Positions 11,986 through 21,700 of a DNA stretch of 64,000 bases are shown here, one piece after another. The position numbers were made by a program, and so were the translations under genes. The notes under the pieces are model-generated. The model had not been told where the DNA came from and ran no database searches. It was given only the letters and a program-made list of their open reading frames with translations. The stretch comes from Bugula neritina (lineage: Eukaryota > Bryozoa > Gymnolaemata > Cheilostomatida > Bugulidae): positions 7,652,751 to 7,716,750 of the forward strand of contig OZ037773.1 in the NCBI GenBank assembly GCA_964035545.1, written 5' to 3'. Numbering within the stretch: the stretch's first letter is position 1; every line of letters begins with the position of its first letter.

Positions 11986-12046
11986 TGATAGCTAAGACAT
12001 AGATGAATATTTTCATGCTATATAAGTAAAGTGTGTCAGGAATTCT
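11986..12046 (-). repeat. Right terminal inverted repeat of the TTAA element
   Basis: Inverted partner of 7507-7567; the three differences are scattered single bases. TTAA follows at 12047-12050. Confidence 0.9.
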
Positions 12047-12050
12047 TTAA

Positions 12051-13116
12051 AGGGCTGGCATCGCATGTGGTGGGCAACTCCACGGGCTCACTTAGGATCT
12101 GACTTGTTGTTTTATCTTAACAGCTATAAACATTACATCGGTAAAATAGTACAGAGATGCCGAAAGTAACTATGGCGTTTAATATCTACCGTCAGCGATT
12201 CCATGTCAGGCAGTTTATTAACCATAGACAAGAAATTTTAAAAGTAGATATCAACTTTAATTTCACTCCGAGTTTCAGGTTGTGATGATTGCCCTCTGTT
12301 TTGTATTCATTATAGCTATGGGCATATTTATGACTATAAGCTGATGTCTCATGTAGATGCATGTTTTTAATTTAAAATAGCGCGTATACAAGTGTATGAC
12401 ACTTTTAATAAAAGTTAAAATAAAAATGCGTGCAGTCTAAGCTTAAGGCTAATGAACTATAACTATAAGTATAAAGTTTCAATAATTTATTAAATGTTAT
12501 AAATTACAATTAATATAGTTGTAATTATAAATAACTATAATAAATGTAGTTGACAATAATAAATTTAATAATAGACAAGACTTATATCAAATCGACTTAG
12601 TTTTAGTAATACTAATAAAATTTATTAATTAACTTCAAGTAATAATATTATTATTAGGAATTAGTATCATTATTGCTTTTTATATTTAATTTTATTAATT
12701 ATTTAATATTTATATTATCATTTTGGGAGTAAGCCTAAGACTAAAGTGATAACAGACAAAATGAAGATCAACATGAACATGGACATCAGGTTCAACATAT
12801 CCGATTTAAATTCAACTTGATAATCAATTATGACTCCTGGGCGAGTTTTTATTAATTATTTTATATCATTATTATAATTATTTTTATTGTAGTTTTTGCT
12901 TCGAGTTATATTAAAAATAAATTGCTATAGTTTTATTAACTTATAGTTATATTAAATGTGATACTGTTACTTATACTTATACTTATAGTCAGTGGGACTG
13001 TTGCCAGTTATCAGTTATGTGGTGTCAAGTTATGTCTGTTATTCAAAGCAGTTGTCAAATTTGATTAATACACACTCTGTACTATACACTCAGGTGCTGT
13101 CACTACAAGAACCAGT
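12051..13116. other. AT-rich spacer upstream of the FKBP6-like gene
   Basis: Simple AT-rich sequence with many TAATA-type runs and no recognised gene. The FKBP6-like promoter should lie toward 13000-13116; no core motif is convincing. Confidence 0.4.
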
Positions 13117-16100
13117 ATGGCTGAACATGATAATTACTTAGATGATGACGTTGGATCTGTAAGTCTCTTAGCAAATTAAAATATTACTTCAAAATAAAAT
13201 TTTTACTCAAACAAAATTGATCTAAAGCTTTTATAAATAGTATATTGTGAAATGTTCAGTTTTCTAGCTTTTGTTTATTTGTATGTTTCTTCTTTTGTAT
13301 ACAGTACCTGGTATACAATTTTTAATGCAGTTTTTGTTTCATTTATGTTGGCCTAAGTATCTATATTTTAAAAGAAAATTTAGTTTGATACTTTGTTAGA
13401 TTTAATGTTGAACTGCAACTCAATAACGCAGTATATATTTTAGAACTTGGGCATTCGACTCAAGGATGATATAGACATGAATGAACTGCGTCAGGGGAAA
13501 GGCGTAGAGTTCACTATTGATGAGGAGAGTTTTGCACCTGGTAAGAGTCTATAAATAGAAACATAGCAACCTATAAATAGGTTATTTCTGCTAGCTACAG
13601 GGTTGTCACCGTCTCATTACTACACCGTTGGTATGCAAGTAATATTTGTGGTAGCCCTTGTAGTATAATAGCTAACATGCTGGTTCAATTCTCGATAGAG
13701 GCAATTATTTTACAGGATGATTGCAAATTGTATTTAGTGAAAGTATTAACATGTGACTATTTTCTGCGTGACACTTTTTAGAGGAAAGTAGCACCTGCTT
13801 TGAGCACTCGGAAATGTACCGGAACTCAGAGTTATACAACGCCCCGGACAGCGACTCTGACGATGCAGACGAGACGAGCGATTTGACTCCCTTTCAACGG
13901 ATGAGAAAGAAGATGGTGAATGTAACGGAAGATGGAGGTTAGTTTTTATCTTTAAACACATTTTAGTCATGTCTTAGCTTCAGAGTCAAATGTCTCATTA
14001 CTAGTATGAGGCAGAGTGTAGCTTTTACAACCAGAGAGTTTACTGGGGAATACAGTATGATGAGAACTGCTGTAGATAGAGATGTCTAGTAGACCAATAC
14101 ACTTGATCTGACGGCTATTCTGCACATCTTATTGTGTTTTATAATGATGTCTCTGAATAACAAGTAATTGATTTATTGAAGCTGTTTGGTGTTGGGAATC
14201 TCACTATTAAAAATAGACAGGCGGCATGTAGTATGCAATTGATGCAACAGCTATTAATGGTTACAAAGATACTCGACCTTCAGGTGTGATGAAGAGAGTA
14301 CTAAAACCCGGAATGGGACCAACTATTTCCGAGTTTGTGACGCAGAAGCAAGAAATGGAAAAAGAGAAACCTGAAGAAGAGAGGAGATCATTTGATTTTG
14401 ACGACATTCAGGTTGCATGTAGGTAGCAATTTTTCAGCTTTTCTGATTACTTTTTGTATGATAATGCTACTGTAGTAGGTAGTTATTTTCCAGCTTTTTT
14501 AATTACTTTTTATATAATAATAATAAAAAAGGTATTGTTATATACTACTGTAGTGTTATTTGATGCTGCGCCATGTTTATAGATAGGATTATGTAATACT
14601 GGCCCACTTGTAGATAATGAAAACAATGTTTTTATCACTGGTATAATCTATAATGCTTATTATTGCAATATATTATATATTTATTATTTGTAAGGTATGG
14701 GAGTAGGTATAGTATTTTTATAGATCACTATTCCGGCAAACAGGAAATGGATTCTGAACCCTTTGACGTAACGTACCTGCGAGATTCTCGCCCACAAAAA
14801 GCTCATTTAAACGATGAGTTCTTCCTAGGCTTCAGGATTGCCGTCGGCAGCATGAAAAACAAAGAGGTTGCTGACTTTATCATCAGTCCAGAGTACGCGT
14901 TCGGCACAATGGGGTGTCCACCTCGAATCAAGCCAGACGCCACTCGTAAGTAATTTCGATACTCAGCAACTAGCAGAGGCTGTTCCATTTGAGCTTGTAC
15001 TGAATTGTAGCTGACTGGAGTCGTCCTTTCTCAAGAGCTGTAGGCCCTTGAGATTTTATTGTAGGCGAATGGGCTAATCTTTAATAACATCACAATCTAA
15101 CATTATTTGCTGCTAAAACAATAATAATGCACGCTTACCTTGTCTTCATAATGTAAAATATTAGTATTTAGTAGTTATCTGCTCAATGTAGAGTATTAGT
15201 ATTTAGTAGTTATCTGCTCAATGTAGAGTATTAGTATTTAGTAGTTATCTGCTCAATGTAGAATATTGGTATTTAGTAGTTATCTGCTCAGTGTAGAGTA
15301 TTAGTATTTAGTAGTTATCTGCTCAATGTAGAGTATTGGTATTTGGTAATTGTCTGCTCAATATATAATATTGGTATTTAGTAGTTATCTGCTCAGTGTA
15401 GAACATATCGGTAATATATTGCTTATGCTGTAAACGAACTTGGATGTCTTGCAGTTCAATACAGAATAGAGATGGTTAATTACTGGGCAACCACTGAGAT
15501 TGATGCATATATTAAGATGTCCCGGGTAAGTGTGTATGATACATTTAGTTTGTGTCAATATGGTGCCAGTTATTACAGTGTCAGTAAGGTGTCAGTCAGT
15601 ATGGTGTCATTTAGTCAGTATAGAGTCAGTATGGTGTCAATCAGTACAGAGTTAGTAAGGTGTCAGTTAATATAGAGTTAGTATGCGACAAACAGCCTCT
15701 TTTCACTGATATAAATATAAACCTACTAATGTGTCAACAATGCAACCTGTTTAATATTCCTATATTGATCTGTTGCCATGGTTTCCATAAACTTGTCTTA
15801 GGAATCAAAGAAGCTGGTGCCTGTGTGTAAGCTGGTGAAGTTGTGTAGTAAGTTGAGAGAAGAGGCAAACAAACTGTACAACTCAGCTGACTTCAAGGGA
15901 GCTGCTCACAACTATGGAAAGGTGCGCAAGATTCTTACATGAACATTTTCCTGTTTGCTCTTCAGCTAGTCAGGAAACAGTTTTTACACTACCCTCGTTG
16001 TTCTGTTGCCAGGCAATACGAATCCTAGACAATGCCAACTTACAGAATGACGAGGATGAGGCAATGCAACAGCGAGCTTTAGTCAAGTTGTATCTAAATC

Positions 16101-17582
16101 GCTGCCAGTGCGCCGTTAAGTTAGCCAAGTGGGACCAGGCCATCACATACAGCAATAAAGTATTGGAAATTGAGCCCAAGAATCACAAAGCCTTGTACAG
16201 GTACTTGGCTCTGTGGGAAATTTATTGGCTGTAAACATTTAGTGAGCTTTGAATTTGGTGGGGAATTTACTGGCTGTAAATATTTAATGTTTTAGTGAGC
16301 TTTACATTAATACTGTTCAACAGTCATGCATTGTTAGAAGTTTTATGTAGAATTATAATTGACTCATTCTTTCAGTTTGTGTGCAGTTAATTCCGCTGTA
16401 AAGTCTACATTTCACTCTGTTACTGCGTAGGAAAGCAACTGCTAAGATGAAGTTTGGAGACTATGATGTGGCGAGACAAATAGCTCTGCTGGCTCGCACC
16501 GAGTATCCTAATGATCAGAGCATCGGTAAACTTCTTTCAGATATTGATAGGTGAGTACGACTACCAGTCATTCTATACTCACAGTGAGTATGTACTCACT
16601 GTGAGTATGTACTCACTGTTAGTGTGTACTCACAGTCAGTCTATACTCACAGTGAGTATAGACTGACTGGTAGTATATATTCACAGTTAGTCTATACTCA
16701 CATTCTATACTCACAGCTCGTTCATAGTCAATTTATTCACAGTTGGTCTGATGCTAGTCAGTTTAATAACTTTACTCTGGTTATGTATGCTGTAGTGAAT
16801 GCGTTATTTAGTATAATATAACGGCTTTTAGAATGCCGTATGTGTGTGTGTGTGCGTATTGTGAGTGTGTATTGTGCGTGGGCGTGTCTATATCTCTATG
16901 AACACATCTGTAGACAAAAGAGTGAAGACAAGCGAAGAGAAAGGTTGATGTGCTCAAAGATGTTTCAGATGACAGGTGAAAATAAAAACGAGAAATCTTC
17001 CTCAGCACCTGAACATCTGGATTTAATCAGGTTTTTGTTTGTTATCTTATATTACAGTAATTTGTATCTTATATTACAGCAGTTTGTATCTTATGTCACG
17101 GAGTTGTCTCATCTTATATATTGACAGGAAGTTTCAAGAATCTACTCTGGAAGAACTGAAGCTGAACTCTGCGAGTTACACTGGAAGAGAGTTGGACTCG
17201 CTAGCTGAGGCTGCCTCACAATTGAATCTCACTGTACAAAAGAACAAAGAGGTTTGTTAAATATCTTGTACTATTCCATACTCTATGGTGTTGTTACTAA
17301 TAAATAAATACTATCATTTTTATACATTGGGAAGTATTTCAGGACATTTTACCAGTTTTTATGACTTATTTAATCACATTTATGTATTTTTAATGCTCCC
17401 AAAAATCTCATATAAACTGCCTTAAAGTTTAAATTGAAATAGTTGATAACTAGTGAGTTTATGTGTTAAAGAATGAGTGTAATATTGTCCAATCGGTTAC
17501 CTTTTTACTTTATATCCTCCTATCAAACACTATGTTTTAGAAAGAAAAGTGGATTTCCCTGACCATTAAAAAGAGTAGCTAA
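13117..17582 (+). CDS. FKBP6/shutdown-like co-chaperone, 477 aa
   Basis: Twelve exons: 13117-13158, 13444-13540, 13782-13937, 14284-14418, 14724-14945, 15455-15525, 15802-15921, 16013-16200, 16431-16550, 16914-17030, 17128-17251, 17541-17582; all phases close. Seen: an acidic N-terminal region, an FKBP-type domain at about 90-240 (IQVAYHYSG, DFIISPEYAFGTMGCPP), and a TPR region at about 262-400 (KLREEANKLYNSADFKGAAHNYGKA, LYLNRCQCAVKLAKWDQAI, HKALYRRKATAKMKFGDYDVA). The GCPP.I.P.AT strand is characteristic of FKBP6/Shutdown, whose isomerase activity is lost and which serve Hsp90-dependent loading of piRNA into PIWI proteins. Human FKBP6 is shorter (about 330 aa); this protein has an acidic N-terminal extension and a charged insertion inside the FKBP domain. 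Function by orthology is inference. Confidence 0.88.
15161..15404. repeat. 35-bp tandem repeat, seven copies, FKBP6-like intron 5
   Basis: Unit starts at 15161, 15196, 15231, 15266, 15301, 15336 and 15371, an exact 35-bp period. Core TTAGTATTTAGTAGTTATCT; later copies carry a few substitutions. It sits about 50 bp before the acceptor of exon 6. Confidence 0.95.
15535..15680. repeat. Degenerate GGTGTCAGT/CAGTATGG array after exon 6 donor
   Basis: Short units alternating TCAGTATGGTGTCA and GTCAGTAAGGTGTCAGT fill the start of intron 6. Several copies contain CAG/GTAAGG-like sequence resembling a splice donor. Confidence 0.6.
16551..16740. repeat. Array of GTGAGTA-type units starting at the exon 9 donor
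   Basis: The authentic donor at 16551 (AG then GTGAGTA) is followed by several copies of CACTGTGAGTATGTACT and by inverted versions (ACTCACAGTGAGTATA), so parts can form hairpins. Each forward copy resembles the real 5' splice site. Confidence 0.75.
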
Positions 17583-18237
17583 TCAAACTGCTGCTGCATT
17601 CACCTCTTACAGCACTGTGTAGAATAACTGTGTCAACACACTGTGTCAGCGGTCAAGTAGAAGTCACTACAACTCACTACTGTTCTGCTATTCATTCAAC
17701 TGAGTTGTCTTCCCACTCGCAGCACTATCTTCTAGTCAAGAGAATATTATATCTGTATAACATATTATATAATATTATATATTTTGTAAATAGAAATTAA
17801 TTAGATTTGTGAACTCCTATCTTATTTCCTTATGCCTGCTAACTAACTATACTTGTATAACCACTCTCATCAACTCAGCTTACGAGTAAGTGAGGACTAC
17901 ATTTAGTTACACCTTAGTCACAGTACGAATCCTCTTTCTCTGTAGAAGGTTGGGGAGTTGTCCAACCACAATCAGCTCATTTCCAATTTGGCTTATTCGA
18001 CTAATCAAAACACAGGGTTTAAATAATAACCCTCCTTATTGGAGGATGGTGAGCAGAGTATCCTAACATTCCATTTGTTCTAGTAACTTCTTATTTAACA
18101 AGAGTAAAAAAATCCTTGAAATATTTAAATGCTATACATACCAAGTAATTAGATTAAACTAGCATCATGTAAAATTGATATTTAAATACTTTTGGTGTGA
18201 TCAAGTAAGTTAACTAGTGATAATACAGAGTAAGACT
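17583..18237. other. 3' region of the FKBP6-like gene and spacer
   Basis: No further gene seen. It should contain the FKBP6-like 3' UTR; no close AATAAA was found after the stop at 17582. It ends where similarity to the second arylsulfatase unit begins. Confidence 0.4.
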
Positions 18238-18416
18238 GCTGTTCATACGATAACACACCATTTGTGACCAGATTTGAGTACTCGTGGTTTATTGTGTTTC
18301 AAGAATAAAGAGTATAAATTGGTTAGGGAATGAGTGGGAAAAAGTTATATCAAAAAATAATATATATCAAGTCATGTTAATAATATCCTAAAAAACTGTG
18401 ATATAGTATTATCAAT

Positions 18417-18710
18417 TATGATGCACTATTCTGAGATAATATGGAATAAATTCACATGTGCAAATAGAACACAATGTTTTGATATTTAAGAGCCATGAGA
18501 GATTTGATTGAAAACTGCGTTCATAAGTCACTTTTTTACCAAAGCAACTTAACATATAAAAAAAATAGTTATCATAAAAATGAGTTCATAAAGTTGTTGA
18601 GACAGATTGAGTTTAGCAGAGCTGAGGCTACAAGCACTGTTGCTTGAGGGGGTCTAAAGTCACAGCCCCCAGTAGCCTCCATGTAAGGCAGGATTACACC
18701 TGCTATCAGT
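18417..18710 (-). pseudogene. Degenerate tandem copy of the arylsulfatase terminal exon region
   Basis: 18417-18710 repeats the pattern of 18711-19050 (TGCACTATTCTGAGAT start, Lys-rich tail region, TAGCAGAGCTGAG linker unit, CCCCCAGTAGCCTCCATG). It has only one linker unit and diverged bases. It lies just downstream of the real stop codon, so it is probably 3' UTR relict sequence. The equivalent in unit 2 is 30150-30420, further shortened by a deletion. Confidence 0.7.
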
Positions 18711-18758
18711 ATTATGGTGCACTATTCTGAGATTCACGTGCAAATAGGATAAAATGTT

Positions 18759-21700
18759 TTAATATTTACGAGCCATGAGAGAGGTTAATGGGGAACTAAT
18801 TGCATAAGTAACTTTTTTACCAAAACGACTTAAAGTATAAAAAACTATAATCATCATAAAAATGAGTCCACAAAGTTGAGACAGATTGGGTGTAGCAGAG
18901 CTGAGACTAGAAGCATTCGTGGGTGTAGCAGAGCTGAGACTAGAAGCATTCGTGGGTGTAGCAGAGCTGAGACTAGAAGCAATGTTGGTTGAAGGGGTCT
19001 GGAGCCACGGCCCCCAGTAGCCTCCATGCAAGGCAGGATTACACCTTTTATCAATGTCGGGGTAGAACACTGGCACTGCTGTGGAGTTGTACGCAGCTAA
19101 ACGGGAAAGCAACATGTCCACAACATCCGGGTATTTAGCACTCACCTGTAGGAAACAATGACATCATATCTTACTATAGCAGACACCATATTGCACAGCA
19201 TACATCTATGAAGGTAGTCCTTACAGACCATAGCTGAATAGTGTTGGAGGAATATGGAGTTATACATATATTGTATATATTATCACAGTTATATACAATG
19301 CACAGCACTACTGTTATAACATAAGCTGTTTTATTCTGTAAACTAAACCATTTATATATAGGTGGTGTACAATCATACATTATTATGAAACAATATGAAG
19401 GAATGGTACTTCCTGTTGCAATATCCTGTTATTACAATCAAGTAGTGAAACAACAAGTTGTGCAAGTGGGTTACTGTAACACAAACACTACATGGAGTAC
19501 TGGTGCAGTTACATTATACTCAGTCTACAGGCACCCCCACCTCACCTCAAAATGCTCAGTAGGATCTTCCGTTATGTTGAAGAGATACACATTCTTATCA
19601 CCGCTGGAAGTGGACCAGTCACGGAACCTGCTGGAATCTGTAACATAAAACGTGCACATGTACTATTTGTTATATTGGCCTTGCATTGTCTACTACTATA
19701 CACACAATATAATATATACATCTATAAAGAGTTACACTCACAGTCACTATAAAGAGTTACACTCACATTCACTATAAAGAGTTACACTCACAGTCACTAT
19801 ATAAAGAGTTACACTCACAGTCACTATATAAAGAGTTACACTCACAGTCACTATATAAAGAGTTACACTCACAGTCACTATAAAGAGTTACACTCACAGT
19901 CACTATAAAGAGTTACACTCACAGTCACTATATAAAGAGTTACACTCACAGTCACTATAAAGAATGGGCTCAGGTACCCATTTATCATAGCCAGGGTCAC
20001 CAGTTAGAATCTTCCAGTCGCCGTGTCTCAAAGCTGCCTGCACGGACGTGTCAAACACTTTAGAAACAGACTTGCCTTTCCTCTTATACATTGGATCAAT
20101 GTTGAACAAAATATCCTACAAGAGAACATAATCCAAATAAAATAAGATGAAAACAAAAATTAAATAAAATACAACTTGACAAATTATAAACTTGTTACAT
20201 CGCAGTAATATACTAACTTATCAATCATAGAGTAGTAATATAATAACTTATTATTGGTATATTAATAATAAAATAGCTTATTATTCATAAAGTAATCAGT
20301 ACTACAGGTAAAAGTACCACTTTTCTAGGACTATTAGTCATACAGGTAAAAGTGCCAACTTTTAGGACTATTAGTATTACAGGTAAAAGTACCACCTTTC
20401 TAGTACTATTAGTATTACAGGTAAAAGTACCACCTTTCTAGTACTATTAGTATTACAGGTAAAAGTGTCACCTTTCTAGGACTATTAGTATTACAGGTAA
20501 AAGTGTCACCTTTCTAGGACTAGGAGCTCCCAAGTTGATAGAATCCCAGACGTTGTAGCCGTCAGGTTTGGTGCCGGTCATAGAACCTCCGGCCAACTTT
20601 ATTAAAGTCGGGTACCAGTCAGTGACGTGCATGAGTTCTTTACTAGTAGAGCCAGGGTTTTCGAGTAGCGGGCTATACACAAACCCAATACCTCGAACAC
20701 CTAGAAGCAAAGTACACAAGCTACCAAAATGAACATTTACAGCAACTGTGAATTACTGTCAGCTGCAGTGTGCAATATAGTCTACCAACTTAGACTCAGT
20801 ACCAGAGGATATGCTAACACAGAGAGAGAGAACGTAATACACACCTCCCTCCCAGTATGCAATCTTGCGACCTCTCAGTGGGAAGTTGTTACCTCCTGAC
20901 AGGGTCTGGCCGCCGTTATCTGTGGTAAAGATGAGGATAGTGTTGTCAAGAAGACCGGAATCTTCCAGAGTCTGAGTGAGATTGCCTACTGCTTCATCCA
21001 TTGCTACAGGTGAATAGTATACAGGGATATATAGTATACAGGTATATAGTATACAGGTATATAGTATACAGGTATATAGTATACAGGTATACAGTATACA
21101 GGTATATAGTATACAGGTATATAGTATACAGGGATATAGTATACAGGTATATAGTATACACTATACAGGTATATAGTATACAAGTATATAGTATACAAGT
21201 ATATAGTATACAGGTATATAGTATACAAGTATATAGTATACAGGTATATAGTATACAAGTATATAGTATGCAGGTATATAGTATACAGGTATATAAAGGA
21301 AGACACACCTGATACCATGCCAGCATATATACGTCTCTTCCTATCTTCTATGTGGTAATACATATTCTCATATTTCTTTGGGACCTGCACCGGACTGTGG
21401 ACACTCTGGAATGACAGGTACAGGAAAAGGGGAGATGATTTTTGAGCAGCATGAGTGGCTGTAACACAATAGACAACATGCTGCTAATTCATACAGAAAG
21501 ATATACACACAGTTCTCTGAATTGTTGAGTAAAAAAACATGGCAGAAGGTTTTACCAGTCAGCTAAGGCACTGCCCATCGTTTCACCTGAAGCACTGGAC
21601 AGTTTTTCAAATGTATATCTCTCATTTCATTCAATAAACATGGAGAGCAGTTTAATGGAGAAAAGAGTAAATGGGGGGAGACTCTGTTTGGAGTTACTTA

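Larger units (their letters stand above)
7507..12046. mobile_element. TTAA-flanked DNA element with THAP and P2X7-ballast-like genes
   Basis: The ends are inverted repeats: the left starts AGAATCCCTGACACAC, and the right, read inward, starts AGAATTCCTGACACAC. Matches are 58 of 61 over 7507-7567 versus 12046-11986, and a second block of inverted similarity follows at about 7605-7655 versus 11950-11895 (shared TTTTGTTTTATAACA and AGTGCATGCATGTCC). TTAA flanks both ends. TTAA targets are typical of Kolobok and piggyBac superfamilies, and THAP-type proteins are reported for Kolobok; I infer a Kolobok-like element. It contains two convergent genes, each reading inward from its own terminus, with stops 387 bp apart. 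No DDE transposase frame was found, so it is either non-autonomous or uses an unrecognised enzyme. Confidence 0.85.

Noticed and set aside
20994-21390. Long open frames on both strands through the TATACAGG minisatellites (also 32880-33689 and 33179-33625)
   Set aside because: They arise because the repeat unit lacks stops in several frames; only the exon 5 and exon 6 parts show sulfatase similarity and correct splice sites.
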